Shown: in pieces, positions 34,308 to 43,220 of the stretch | Numbering within the stretch: position 1 is the first letter of the stretch | Layout of the letters: every line of letters begins with the position of its first letter | Assembly (NCBI RefSeq): GCF_003612565.1 | Contig: NZ_RAZG01000014.1 | Span: 29,418-93,417, forward strand | DNA length: 64,000 nucleotides | DNA from: Roseburia sp. 1XD42-69 | GTDB taxonomy: Bacteria > Bacillota > Clostridia > Lachnospirales > Lachnospiraceae | Direction: 5' to 3' | Translations under genes and position numbers: made by a program | Notes under the pieces: generated by a model | Seen by the model: only the letters and a program-made list of their open reading frames with translations | Database searches by the model: none | Told to the model about the DNA's origin: nothing

Positions 34308-34992
34308 GGTCCTCCTCCTTCTCTGCTGCCTGGGAGATTTCACCGTCGATAATGTTATATACTTTCTTTGCATGGGAGGCAATGTTACTGTCGTGGGTAA
34401 TCATTACAATGGTTACCCCCTCGTCGTTTAACTTTTGAAACAATTCCATAATCTGGGCGCCCGATTTGGAGTCCAAAGCTCCCGTGGGCTCATCCGCCAA
34501 AAGAATCTTTGGGTTATTCACCATGGCCCTTGCAATGGCCACCCTCTGTTTCTGCCCACCGGAAAGCTGGGTTGGCATAAATGTGGCACGGTCCTCAAGG
34601 CCCACTCTTGTCAGCGCCTTTAGGGCCCTCTCTTTTCTCTCTTTCTTTTTTACCCCTGCATAGCTTAAGGGAAGGGACACGTTTTCTAAAGCCGTCTCCT
34701 TTGGCATCAGATGAAAACTCTGAAACACAAAACCTATGCTGTTAAGGCGCACATTGGAAAGCTCCTTATCCTTTAAGGTGAGGATATTTGTCCCCGCCAG
34801 CTCAAAAGCTCCGGAGGTGGGGCGGTCCAGGCAGCCGATAATATTCATCAATGTGGTCTTCCCGGAACCAGAGGGGCCCATAATCGCCACGTATTCCCCC
34901 TCCTCCACCTGGAGGTTTACATCTTTCAGCACAGGAACTACAAGTTTATCCTGATTGTAGTCCTTAAAAATATGCTGCAAATCCAATATCAT
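34291..34992 (-). CDS. MacB/LolD-type ABC transporter ATPase
   Basis: A 233-residue ATPase with Walker A GPSGSGKTT, Q-loop FVFQSFHLMPKETALEN, signature LSGGQKQRVAIARAM, Walker B ILLADEPTGALDSKSG and switch His in MITHDSN. This fits the LolD/MacB subfamily that drives permeases of the FtsX/MacB fold. The tail AAEKEEDHEEKN is acidic. It overlaps the first adaptor gene by 4 bp (ATGA) and the second adaptor by 17 bp, so translation of the three is coupled. It should energise the permease at 31450. Confidence 0.95.
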   Translation of the reverse strand: MILDLQHIFKDYNQDKLVVPVLKDVNLQVEEGEYVAIMGPSGSGKTTLMNIIGCLDRPTSGAFELAGTNILTLKDKELSNVRLNSIGFVFQSFHLMPKETALENVSLPLSYAGVKKKERKERALKALTRVGLEDRATFMPTQLSGGQKQRVAIARAMVNNPKILLADEPTGALDSKSGAQIMELFQKLNDEGVTIVMITHDSNIASHAKKVYNIIDGEISQAAEKEEDHEEKN

Positions 34993-36629
34993 TCCGACAC
35001 CTCCTCCGTATCGGAGCCATCCTCTCCCCCGTTTCCAAAATCTGTAATATCCACAGGATACATCTGCTCCGTGCCAAATTCATCCATATTTACACTATCC
35101 CCGTCAAACATCATCTCCGTGCCATCCCAGTTTTCATCCAGCATCTCCGTGCCAAATTCATCCATGTATTCCGTACCTTCCTGATTGTACAGGCCGGAAG
35201 AATAGTCTACCTCCTCCTGATCGGTAACTGTTATAATCCCCTCATACAATCCTTCCATAGGAAAGGCAATATAGTCATTTTCCGTAAGGCCGGAAAGAAT
35301 CTGGTATTCATCCATCATGGGATCATACTCACCAAGCACCACGGGCTTTTTCATCAGTTTTCCATTTCCGTCATCCGCCCAGACAAAAGCCTCTCCTGTA
35401 CCTGTGTCTGCCCCCGAAACATCCACATCACTTGCTATATCCGAATCTCCTCCCAGATCCCCCAGGGCGTCAAATCCCGTCTCTGTGTTAAACAAAGATT
35501 CCCCGGCAATATCTGTCTCCGTGTTAAACAGGGATTCCCCGGCAATATCTGCTTCCGTGTTAAACAGGGATTCCCCGGCAATATCCATGCTTTGATCCAT
35601 AGCCAGAGATTCCTCCCCGTTTCCCCCTTCTCCCATAACAATATAGCTGGCGTAAAGCCACAGCCCTTCCTTTTCCTCAGTCTGTCCCTGATCCAGCTCA
35701 ATCAGCACATGCTGGCCTAAAATAAGCCCGTCTGCATTGTCAAGAGATATGTAAAAGGGATATTTGCTGGCGGAATTGGAACCGTCATCCCCTCCGCTGC
35801 TGTAGGACATCATCTCATCGTTGTCACTCCCTGCCGTCTCCCCCGTATCTATATTGTCCACCGTGCCAGTCCAGGTCTGTGTCTCATCCACACGGGAGCG
35901 GATAATCACAGGGCTTCCGGGATAAACCGCATTGATGGTCTGTTCGTCCAAAGTGCCTTTTACCCTGTAGGTTCCCGTCACCATAATGGAGATTGTGGCG
36001 TTGTTTTCCCCCCCCATATTGTTTGCATCGCTGGTTTTGGGGTCGTTTAAGGTTTTAACCACGCCCTCCGCCGTGCTGGCCACTTCCGAATTGTCAATTT
36101 TAGCCTGAATCTTATCTATATCCAGCTTTTTACTGGATTTTTCATATTCCGCCTGGCGAATCTGGGTCTGGACAGACTGAATCTGAGTGGTATACTCAAA
36201 TTTCCCGTCCTCGCTGGCTGCATTTCTCTCCTTCTCTAACTCTGCTATCTGGCTTCTGTATCCGCTGATTTCCAAATCCGTATTCTCAATCTCAAGCTTT
36301 GCCTGCTGGAGATCCATTTCCAAATCCTCTGTGTCATAGACGAACAGGGGCGTTCCCTCCTCCACGGTATCCCCCTCTTTTACCAAAAACTCTTTTATCG
36401 TCCTCTCGGAATCCGCATTGATATCCACTGTCTTCTGGGGCTGTACCAAACCGGAATAACGGTTCTGCATCCCTGCCGAACTTCCCATAATAGAAGATAC
36501 TTTTTCCACATATACTCTGTCTTTGCTGTCATGGCCCATATTACCGCCAAATTTCCATACCGCAACTGCGGCTGCCGCCGCAATCACTGCCACTGTTCCG
36601 ATTATGATTCCAACTTTCTTTTTACTCAT
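34989..36629 (-). CDS. HlyD/MacA-type membrane-fusion protein with repeats and acidic tail
   Basis: A 546-residue adaptor from the ATG at 36629 (AGGAGGAACCT upstream). MSKKKVGIIIGTVAVIAAAA is a membrane anchor. IKEFLVKEGDTVEEGTPLFVY begins the barrel-sandwich hybrid; the coiled coil runs from MDLQQAKLEIENTDLEISGY to about KLDIDKIQAKID; then VASTAEGVVKTLNDP and the beta-barrel. Unusual is residues about 345-385, with three copies of the 12-residue unit DIAGESLFNTE(A/T), followed by GDLGGDSDIASDVDVSG and, after another conserved block, a Met/Asp/Glu-rich tail with two MDEFGTE copies. It opens the export operon. Confidence 0.8.
   Translation of the reverse strand: MSKKKVGIIIGTVAVIAAAAAVAVWKFGGNMGHDSKDRVYVEKVSSIMGSSAGMQNRYSGLVQPQKTVDINADSERTIKEFLVKEGDTVEEGTPLFVYDTEDLEMDLQQAKLEIENTDLEISGYRSQIAELEKERNAASEDGKFEYTTQIQSVQTQIRQAEYEKSSKKLDIDKIQAKIDNSEVASTAEGVVKTLNDPKTSDANNMGGENNATISIMVTGTYRVKGTLDEQTINAVYPGSPVIIRSRVDETQTWTGTVDNIDTGETAGSDNDEMMSYSSGGDDGSNSASKYPFYISLDNADGLILGQHVLIELDQGQTEEKEGLWLYASYIVMGEGGNGEESLAMDQSMDIAGESLFNTEADIAGESLFNTETDIAGESLFNTETGFDALGDLGGDSDIASDVDVSGADTGTGEAFVWADDGNGKLMKKPVVLGEYDPMMDEYQILSGLTENDYIAFPMEGLYEGIITVTDQEEVDYSSGLYNQEGTEYMDEFGTEMLDENWDGTEMMFDGDSVNMDEFGTEQMYPVDITDFGNGGEDGSDTEEVSE
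35480..35586 (-). repeat. Three tandem 36-nt repeats inside the adaptor gene
   Basis: The unit encodes DIAGESLFNTE plus A or T. The three copies are nearly identical at DNA level (for example GATTCCCCGGCAATATC on the plus strand recurs three times at 36-nt spacing), differing at a few positions. The high nucleotide identity implies recent expansion and possible copy-number variation between strains, in frame. Confidence 0.85.
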
Positions 36630-36679
36630 AGGTTCCTCCTGATTTATAACGCCGCCCCTGGGATACACCTGTCCAGGGC

Positions 36680-36722
36680 AAAAAAAGATGGCTGCGGACA
36701 AATTCCAGTCCGTAACCATCTT
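36680..36722 (-). terminator. Terminator after glyA
   Basis: On the minus strand AAGATGGTTACGGAC (36722-36708) and GTCCGCAGCCATCTT (36699-36685) form a long stem with two mismatched or wobble positions, followed by TTTTT. It separates glyA from the export operon whose first ATG is at 36629. Confidence 0.85.
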
Positions 36723-36792
36723 ATCACTATATTTTTGTAAATGCAATTTTTCTTTCTTAATTTTCTATGAATATTATGTGTCCTTGTTACTT

Positions 36793-38031
36793 TTACTTCA
36801 AGGGATATTTGTCAGTCAACGCTTTTACAATGGCTTTTGCTTCTTCTGCCTTTGCGTCTCCCTCTTTTAACATAAGGGCTATGGCTTCTGCAATCTGGTC
36901 CATATCCTCTGTGTTTAATCCTCTGGAGGTTACTGCCGGGGTTCCGATACGGATTCCGCTGGTGACAAAGGGAGATTTGGGGTCGTTTGGAATGGTATTT
37001 TTATTGCAGGTAATATTTACAGCATCCAACAGTTTTTCCACTTCTTTCCCTGTGAGGTTTAAAGGAGTTAAATCCACCAGCATCAAATGATTGTCCGTTC
37101 CGTCAGAAACAATCTTTATTCCTCTTTTTTTCAGGCCGCTGCACAAAGCCTGGGCATTTTCCACCACATTTTTTGCATATTCCTTAAACTCCGGCTGCAA
37201 AGCCTCCTGAAAACAAACTGCCTTGGCCGCTATGACATGCATCAAAGGCCCTCCCTGGATACCGGGGAAAATTGCCTTGTTAAAGTTATATTTTTCCGCA
37301 GCTTCCTTATTACAGAGAATCATGCCCCCCCTTGGCCCTCTTAAAGTTTTATGGGTGGTTGTTGTGGTCACATCCGCATAGGGAATTGGGCTTGGGTGAA
37401 GCCCTGCCGCCACAAGGCCCGCTATATGGGCCATATCCACCATTAAAACGGCGCCGCTCTCATCTGCGATTTCACGGAATTTTTTAAAGTCGATTGTCCT
37501 TGCGTATGCGCTTGCCCCTGCGATAATCATTTTAGGCTTGCAGTCCAGGGCAATTTCCCTTACCTTGTCATAGTCGATAAAACCTTCATTGTTTACCCCA
37601 TAGGGGACAATGTGGAAATAGGAGCCGGAAAAGTTTACAGGGCTTCCGTGGGTCAAATGCCCGCCGTGGTCTAAGTTCATGCCCATCACCGTATCCCCCG
37701 GCTTTAAAATGGCAAACTGCACTGCCATATTTGCCTGGGCCCCGGAATGAGGCTGCACATTGGCGTACTCACAGCCAAAAAGTTTTTTTGCCCTCTCCCT
37801 AGCCAAATCTTCCACCACGTCCACACAGTCGCATCCTCCGTAATACCGCTTTCCCGGATAACCTTCCGCATATTTATTGGTGAGCACGCTGCCCATTGCC
37901 GACATTACCGCCGGGCTTACCCAGTTCTCTGAAGCAATCAGCTCGATATGGCTGCTTTGTCTGTCAAACTCTGCTGTGATGGCCTCCGCCACCTCCATGT
38001 CAACTTTTTTGATATCTTCAAATGTATACAT
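36793..38031 (-). CDS. glyA: Serine hydroxymethyltransferase
   Basis: GlyA converts serine and tetrahydrofolate into glycine and methylene-THF, feeding one-carbon metabolism. The 412-residue PLP enzyme starts [20 protein letters not shown] at 38031, behind GGAGG; a longer frame upstream overlaps secDF and lacks a ribosome site. Key motifs are [37 protein letters not shown], and the PLP lysine in [15 protein letters not shown]-terminal [13 protein letters not shown] is normal. It lies 25 nt downstream of secDF and is followed by a terminator, so it closes the SCIFF-scfB-secDF-glyA run. Confidence 0.97.
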   Translation of the reverse strand: MYTFEDIKKVDMEVAEAITAEFDRQSSHIELIASENWVSPAVMSAMGSVLTNKYAEGYPGKRYYGGCDCVDVVEDLARERAKKLFGCEYANVQPHSGAQANMAVQFAILKPGDTVMGMNLDHGGHLTHGSPVNFSGSYFHIVPYGVNNEGFIDYDKVREIALDCKPKMIIAGASAYARTIDFKKFREIADESGAVLMVDMAHIAGLVAAGLHPSPIPYADVTTTTTHKTLRGPRGGMILCNKEAAEKYNFNKAIFPGIQGGPLMHVIAAKAVCFQEALQPEFKEYAKNVVENAQALCSGLKKRGIKIVSDGTDNHLMLVDLTPLNLTGKEVEKLLDAVNITCNKNTIPNDPKSPFVTSGIRIGTPAVTSRGLNTEDMDQIAEAIALMLKEGDAKAEEAKAIVKALTDKYPLK

Positions 38032-38056
38032 ATGATTCCTCCAATTCACACAATTA

Positions 38057-40219
38057 CTAAGCTGCTTTATTTTTACCGAACCTTCTCTTAAGCACATACC
38101 AAAGCTCTGTGGAAATGCACACAGAAGAATAGGTTCCGCTGATAAGGCCTACCATGATGGGCAGTGCAAAATCACGGATAGACGCCACGCCGAGAAGCCA
38201 CAGCATAAAAATCATAATAAATGTGGTAATACTTGTGTTAATGCTTCTGCTCAAGGTCTGGGTTAGGCTCTTATTGGAAATCTCAGCCAAAACTGCCACT
38301 TCCTTAATATTTTTTCCCCTTGCATTCTCCCTGACACGGTCAAAAATAACAATGGTATCATTGATAGAGTAACCGATGATTGTCAGCATACATGCGATAA
38401 AAGTGCCTCCCACGGAGATACGAACCAGTGCATAGCAGACAAGCACCATAAGCACATCATGTACAAGGGCTGCAATGGCGCTGACGGCAAACCTGGCATC
38501 GCTGAACCGAAACCAGATGTAAATTAACATGCAGATAACCGCAATTATCACTGCTTTCACCGCATCTCCCCGCATTTCGGAGCTGATGGCGGAGCTGATG
38601 CTCTCGGACTGAATATCATTTTCATTTACCCCGTAGTTGTCCACAAAGACTTTATTTAGTTCTTCACGCTCTTTCAGGCTTAAGGTTCTGGTCTTAAAAA
38701 TCACCTGGTTGCTTCCCTGTACCTGGGTAGTCTGCACATCGCTGTCCCCTGTCACCCCTGACACAAGGGGAACCATTTCCGAATCAACCTGCTCTATGCT
38801 ATAACTCTTATCAAAGGGAACCGTAGTGGAGGTACCCCCCTTAAAATCCAGGCCGTAATTTAAGGCGTTTCCCTTAGAGCCGTACACGCCCATAGCGATA
38901 AATCCCGCAGCAATAATTGCAATGGATATGCCAAAAAACAGGAATCGCTTTTCCACAAAGGGCATAACCTTTCTCTCTTTTGCCTTGCCGTAAAATTTTT
39001 CCTCCCTAAGCCCCAGGGCAAACAGGGAATTCATAATTACCCTTGTGACAACCAGGGCAGTAAACATGGACAAAAGAATACCGATGGCCAGTGTGATGGC
39101 AAATCCCTTTACCGTGCCGGAGCCTAAAAGCCCAAGCACAAGGGCCGCAATCAGGGTGGTAATGTTTCCGTCCACAATGGCGGACATTGCCTTTTTAAAT
39201 CCGATGTCAATGGAGGTGGAAACTGTTTTTCCCGTGGCAATCTCCTCTCTGATACGGCCGAAAATAACTACGTTGGCATCCACAGCCATACCGATGGAGA
39301 GAATAATACCTGCAATACCAGGCAGGGTAAGGGTCACTTCAAAGAGATACAAAATGGCAATGATAAGCTCTGTGTAAATGACAAGTGCCATGGACGCCAC
39401 CACACCGGGAACAAAGTAAAAAGCAATCATAAACACCATAACCAGTATCAGGCCTATAGCCGCCGCCTTTAAACTGGAAGAAATGGCATCGCTTCCAAGC
39501 TGTGCCCCCACCACCTGGGAACGCATCTCATTTAACACCAGGGAAAGGGATCCTGTACGGATATAAGTGGCAAGCTGGTTTGCCTCCTCAAAGGTGGACT
39601 GGCCGGAAATCTGTGCCGTTCCCCCTGTAATGGGCTCATTTACCACCGGGTCGCTGATTACCTGCTCATCATAGACAATGGGAAGGATTTTTCCAACATT
39701 TTCTGTTGTCATGTCTGCAAAAACCTTTGCCCCCTCATCTGTCAGCTTCAGTTCCACCACATGTTCCTTATTTCCCATGTTGTTGGTAATGGTAGCTGCC
39801 TGGGCATCCGCTACCATATCCCCTGTCATAAAGACTTCCCCGTCAGAGGTCTGAAACTCTAAGGATCCCGGTTTCCCCAGCTCCTCCAATATCTCGTTGG
39901 CATCTGTGACCCCGGGGATTTCCACGGTGATCCTGTCGTCTCCCTCCTGGTACACAACAGCCTCCGTGCTGTAGCCCTCCACACGCTTCTGCAACTTGTA
40001 AATAGTGTCGTTGATATCCTCTTTGGAAGGATTTTCACTTTCAATCTGGTAGGTAATGCTCACGCCCCCTGCCAGGTCAAGCCCCAGCTTAATGCTTTTA
40101 TTCTCCCCAACCCCTGTGGAGGAGAGAATTACAAAGGAATAATAGCCAAGCCCCGCAATGATCAACAAAGTAATCAAAAAAACTGCAATACCTCTGTTTT
40201 TGTTGAATTTGTTCTTCAT
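38057..40219 (-). CDS. secDF: Protein translocase subunit SecDF (fusion)
   Basis: A 720-residue fused SecD-SecF, which uses proton motive force to help SecYEG complete protein export. The SecD part (1-405) has [33 protein letters not shown], and the transmembrane block with [19 protein letters not shown] and [19 protein letters not shown]. The SecF part (about 425-720) has [35 protein letters not shown] and the second [15 protein letters not shown] segment. Twelve membrane helices are expected. GTGAGG precedes the ATG. It starts 8 nt after the SCIFF maturase stop, an association common in Clostridia. Confidence 0.96.
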   Translation of the reverse strand: MKNKFNKNRGIAVFLITLLIIAGLGYYSFVILSSTGVGENKSIKLGLDLAGGVSITYQIESENPSKEDINDTIYKLQKRVEGYSTEAVVYQEGDDRITVEIPGVTDANEILEELGKPGSLEFQTSDGEVFMTGDMVADAQAATITNNMGNKEHVVELKLTDEGAKVFADMTTENVGKILPIVYDEQVISDPVVNEPITGGTAQISGQSTFEEANQLATYIRTGSLSLVLNEMRSQVVGAQLGSDAISSSLKAAAIGLILVMVFMIAFYFVPGVVASMALVIYTELIIAILYLFEVTLTLPGIAGIILSIGMAVDANVVIFGRIREEIATGKTVSTSIDIGFKKAMSAIVDGNITTLIAALVLGLLGSGTVKGFAITLAIGILLSMFTALVVTRVIMNSLFALGLREEKFYGKAKERKVMPFVEKRFLFFGISIAIIAAGFIAMGVYGSKGNALNYGLDFKGGTSTTVPFDKSYSIEQVDSEMVPLVSGVTGDSDVQTTQVQGSNQVIFKTRTLSLKEREELNKVFVDNYGVNENDIQSESISSAISSEMRGDAVKAVIIAVICMLIYIWFRFSDARFAVSAIAALVHDVLMVLVCYALVRISVGGTFIACMLTIIGYSINDTIVIFDRVRENARGKNIKEVAVLAEISNKSLTQTLSRSINTSITTFIMIFMLWLLGVASIRDFALPIMVGLISGTYSSVCISTELWYVLKRRFGKNKAA

Positions 40220-40227
40220 TTTTTACC

Positions 40228-41598
40228 TCACTTTACTTCTGAATCTGAAAATGCTTCTGCCGCTTTTAACATAATCGCACACTCCACCCGCTTTTTCTCT
40301 AGCTCACAGCCAATGGAATAGGCATTATGTATATCCCCGTGGAAATTGTAGGAATTGGCGGCGCATCCGCCGCTGCAGTAAAACCTGGCAAAACATTCCC
40401 TGCATTTTTCTTTTGCATACACATTGCAGCTCTTAAAGGAATCCCTGATATCCGTCCGGGTAATTCCTGTCTTTACATTGCCCATACAGAAATCTTCATT
40501 TCCCACAAACTGATGACAGGGATAAAAATCCCCCCAGGGGGTCACTGCAAGGTACTCTGTGCCGGAGCCGCAGCCGGAAAGCCTCTTTGCCACACAGGGC
40601 CCTCCCTCCAAATCAATCATAAAATGGAAGAAGGTAAAGGGATTTCCCTCTTTTTTCCGCTTTGCCATTTCTGCCGCCAAGATATCGTACTCTTCTAGCA
40701 GGCGGGGAAGATCCTCTTCTTTTATAGCGTAACTCTCCGTCTCCTTTGCCACCACCGGCTCCACGGATATCTGTTTAAATCCCAAATCCGCCAGGTGCAG
40801 CACATCTTTGGAGAAATCCAGGTTGTGATGGGTAAAGGTTCCCCGGACATAATAATTTTCCTGATTCCTGCTCTCCGCAAATTTTAAAAATTTAGGCACA
40901 ATCACATCATAGCTTCCCTGCCCTCCCCGGAAAGGACGCATATTATCGTTGACTTCTTTTCTGCCGTCAATGCTTAACACCACATTTGCCATCTCTTTGT
41001 TGGCAAATTCCATAATCTCATCATTTAACAAAACCCCGTTGGTGGTGAGGGTAAAGCGGAAATTCTTATTGTGAATCTTTTCCTGCTCCCTGCCGTATGC
41101 CACCAAATCTTTTACCACCTGGAAATTTAAAGTGGGCTCCCCCCCAAAGAAATCCACTTCCAGATTTCTTCTGCTGCCGGAGTTTGCAATGAGAAAATCA
41201 AGGGCCGCCTTTCCCACTTCAAAGGACATAAGAGCCCTTCTCCCGTGGTACTCCCCCTCCTCTGCAAAACAGTACTTACATGCCAGGTTGCAGTCGTGGG
41301 CAATGTGAAGGCAGAGTGCCTTTACCACCGTGGGGCGCTTTTTAAAATCGGAGACATAGCCTTCGTATTGGTCTTTCGTAAACAGTTCCCCCTCTTTGAC
41401 CAAAGCGGCAACTTCCTCAATGGCCTCGGAGAGTTCCTCCCCGTCATACCTGCCTTTCAGTTTATCAAAAATCTCCTCCTGGTTTAAAGATTCCCACAGC
41501 ATTACCACGTCATAAACCACATCATCCACCACATGGATGGCCCCGCTGCTTACATCCAAAAGGATATTATATCCGTTATTCTTAAATTGATGAACCAC
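40228..41598 (-). CDS. scfB: SCIFF peptide radical-SAM maturase
   Basis: A 456-residue radical SAM enzyme that installs thioether crosslinks in the SCIFF peptide. The N-terminal RiPP-recognition region is KNNGYNILLDVSSGAIHVVD. The radical SAM cluster CNLACKYCFAEEGEY coordinates 4Fe-4S, and DFFGGEPTLNF follows. The C-terminal SPASM domain carries cysteines in GPCVAKRLSGCGSGTEYLAV, FYPCHQF, and CRECFARFYCSGGCAANSY for auxiliary clusters. Translation starts at a GTG (41598) behind a weak AGAGAG. The peptide gene is 108 nt upstream on the same strand. Family length is about 450-470. Confidence 0.95.
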   Translation of the reverse strand: MVHQFKNNGYNILLDVSSGAIHVVDDVVYDVVMLWESLNQEEIFDKLKGRYDGEELSEAIEEVAALVKEGELFTKDQYEGYVSDFKKRPTVVKALCLHIAHDCNLACKYCFAEEGEYHGRRALMSFEVGKAALDFLIANSGSRRNLEVDFFGGEPTLNFQVVKDLVAYGREQEKIHNKNFRFTLTTNGVLLNDEIMEFANKEMANVVLSIDGRKEVNDNMRPFRGGQGSYDVIVPKFLKFAESRNQENYYVRGTFTHHNLDFSKDVLHLADLGFKQISVEPVVAKETESYAIKEEDLPRLLEEYDILAAEMAKRKKEGNPFTFFHFMIDLEGGPCVAKRLSGCGSGTEYLAVTPWGDFYPCHQFVGNEDFCMGNVKTGITRTDIRDSFKSCNVYAKEKCRECFARFYCSGGCAANSYNFHGDIHNAYSIGCELEKKRVECAIMLKAAEAFSDSEVK

Positions 41599-41661
41599 TG
41601 TACTACTCTCTTTCTAAAATAGTGCCGTTATCTGCTAAAAACCTGCAGGCAACAACGAAAT

Positions 41662-41684
41662 GACCGCACGCTGGGCGGGCGGTC
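41662..41684 (-). promoter_or_regulatory. Hairpin between the SCIFF peptide and its maturase
   Basis: GACCGCACGC (41662-41671) and GCGGGCGGTC (41675-41684) form a stem with nine of ten pairs and a three-base loop. On the transcribed strand no clear U tract follows, so it is more likely a partial terminator or stabilising stem that raises peptide mRNA over maturase mRNA. Confidence 0.45.
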
Positions 41685-41706
41685 TTCTGCTTTTTTCTTC
41701 AGTTTC

Positions 41707-41850
41707 CTATTTTGACTGCTCGCAAGTCTGGTTTCCCACAGTGCAGGAAGTCTTGCAGGCTGACTGGCAGGAAGTCTGGCACTCGCCGCATCCGCCTTTT
41801 TTCAATGTGTTCTGTAATCTCTTTGTATTTAATGTTTTTACGTGTTTCAT
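41707..41850 (-). CDS. scfA: SCIFF ranthipeptide precursor (six Cys in forty-five)
   Basis: A 47-residue peptide read from the ATG at 41850 behind AAGGAGAAT. It starts MKHVKTLNTKRLQNTLKKGG, the conserved SCIFF leader, then has a core with six cysteines at positions 21, 24, 28, 32, 36 and 43 (CGECQTSC, ACKTSC, QTC). The adjacent maturase crosslinks these cysteines to neighbouring residues, giving a ranthipeptide. Clostridial SCIFF peptides are nearly universal and have been proposed to act in signalling. It is shorter than the usual gene-calling cut-off and easily missed. Confidence 0.95.
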   Translation of the reverse strand: MKHVKTLNTKRLQNTLKKGGCGECQTSCQSACKTSCTVGNQTCEQSK

Positions 41851-41902
41851 ATTATTCTCCTTTTTCGTGTTTTAATTTGGGAAAACCCGATATATCTTTG
41901 CT

Positions 41903-41931
41903 ATTATAGCACAACATTTTCCATATGGAAA
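41903..41931 (-). promoter_or_regulatory. SCIFF promoter with 14-bp palindrome over the -35 region
   Basis: Minus strand TTTCCA (41931-41926) and TATAAT (41908-41903) are 17 bp apart. The perfect palindrome TTTCCATATGGAAA (41918-41931) covers the -35 box, as an operator would. The -35 box is weak, so the site could bind an activator or a repressor. Confidence 0.55.
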
Positions 41932-41995
41932 GGACTTTTTTAAATATTCCTGCCTCCTTGAAAATGGCAATCGTTTTGCATTTCCGCCGAAAGCC

Positions 41996-42024
41996 TTGAA
42001 TCCCGGCTAAAAAAGCTATATAAT
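41996..42024 (+). promoter_or_regulatory. aroC promoter
   Basis: TTGAAT (41996-42001), 17 bp, TATAAT (42019-42024), 66 nt before the aroC ATG and divergent from the SCIFF promoter. Confidence 0.7.
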
Positions 42025-42090
42025 CTTAATAGATAAAAACGCCTTTTTAACCGGAAGAGATGGTTATTTACAGACAGACAGGAGGCTTAT

Positions 42091-43188
42091 ATGGCAGGTT
42101 CAACATTAGGAACAATTTTTAAAATTACCACCTGGGGGGAATCCCACGGCAGGGGCATCGGCGTGGTAATTGACGGCTGTCCCGCAGGGCTGGCCTTAAA
42201 AGAAGAAGACATTCAGGTTTACTTAAACAGAAGGAAGCCCGGGCAGTCCCAATATACAACCCCCCGGAAAGAGGATGATTCCGTGGAAATCCTCTCCGGG
42301 GTATTTGGGGGAAAGACTACCGGATGTCCTATCTCCCTGATGGTCTTAAATGAAAACCAGCTTTCCAGGGACTACAGCGAGATTGCAGGTTACTACCGCC
42401 CCGGACATGCAGATTTTACCTTCGACGAAAAATACGGATTCCGGGATTACCGTGGAGGAGGCCGCTCCTCCGGCCGGGAAACCATCGGCCGTGTGGCAGC
42501 TGGGGCTGTGGCGGCTAAATTATTAAAAGAACTTGGGGTTACCGTAACGGCTTACACAAAATCCATAGGCCCGGTGTCCATCCAGTCCTTCGACCTGGAG
42601 GCTGTTTACGGCAACCCCCTGTACATGCCTGATGCAGACGCTGCAAAACAGGCCCAGGATTATTTAAACGACTGTATGCGGAACAAGGACTCCTGCGGGG
42701 GGATTATTGAATGCCAGATTTTGGGCTTGCCCACAGGCATCGGTGACCCGGTATTTGAAAAATTGGACGCAAACCTTGCCAAAGCCATCTTATCTATCGG
42801 CGCAGTAAAAGGATTTGAAATAGGGGATGGATTTGCGGCAGCCATTTCCCGGGGAAGTACCAACAACGACAGCTTCTTTTACGGCTCCCAGGGAAAAATC
42901 CAAAAACGCACCAACCATTCCGGCGGGGTTTTAGGGGGAATAAGCGATGGGGACAGCATCGTTTTTCGGGCCGCCATAAAGCCCACCCCCTCCATCTCCT
43001 CCCTGCAAACTACCGTAAATAAGTCCGGGGAAGACATTTCCGTCTCCATTAAAGGGCGCCATGACCCGGTAATTGTGCCCAGGGCTGTGGTGGTGGTGGA
43101 GAGTATGGCGGCACTTACGGTTTTAGACGGGCTTTTGTTAAATATGGCTGCCAATATCCAGGGAATTTATGATTTTTATCACAAATAG
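42091..43188 (+). CDS. aroC: Chorismate synthase
   Basis: AroC makes chorismate from EPSP with reduced FMN, the last common step of aromatic synthesis. The 365-residue protein has the family signatures TTWGESHGRGIGVVIDGCP near the start, GHADFTFDEKYGFRDYRGGG, RSSGRETIGRVAAGAVA and RGSTNNDSFFY, plus GVLGGISDGDSIVFR and GRHDPVIVPRAVVVVESM. GGAGG precedes the ATG. It has its own promoter upstream and a terminator immediately after the stop, so it is monocistronic; other shikimate genes are absent from this window. Confidence 0.97.
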   Translation: MAGSTLGTIFKITTWGESHGRGIGVVIDGCPAGLALKEEDIQVYLNRRKPGQSQYTTPRKEDDSVEILSGVFGGKTTGCPISLMVLNENQLSRDYSEIAGYYRPGHADFTFDEKYGFRDYRGGGRSSGRETIGRVAAGAVAAKLLKELGVTVTAYTKSIGPVSIQSFDLEAVYGNPLYMPDADAAKQAQDYLNDCMRNKDSCGGIIECQILGLPTGIGDPVFEKLDANLAKAILSIGAVKGFEIGDGFAAAISRGSTNNDSFFYGSQGKIQKRTNHSGGVLGGISDGDSIVFRAAIKPTPSISSLQTTVNKSGEDISVSIKGRHDPVIVPRAVVVVESMAALTVLDGLLLNMAANIQGIYDFYHK

Positions 43189-43220
43189 AAAAAACGGGCA
43201 GGATTTCCTGCTCGTTTTTT
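43189..43220. terminator. Bidirectional terminator after aroC
   Basis: AAAAAACGGGCAGG (43189-43202) and CCTGCTCGTTTTTT (43207-43220) form a long stem with a four-base loop. A or T runs at both ends suit both convergent genes. Confidence 0.85.

Noticed and set aside
36630..36792. Riboswitch between glyA and the export operon
   Set aside because: The structure is a single long stem with a U tract, best explained as the glyA terminator; no glycine-riboswitch core is visible.
41660..41909. Plus-strand open frames opposite the SCIFF gene
   Set aside because: They are antisense shadows; the minus strand encodes an unmistakable SCIFF peptide with six cysteines.
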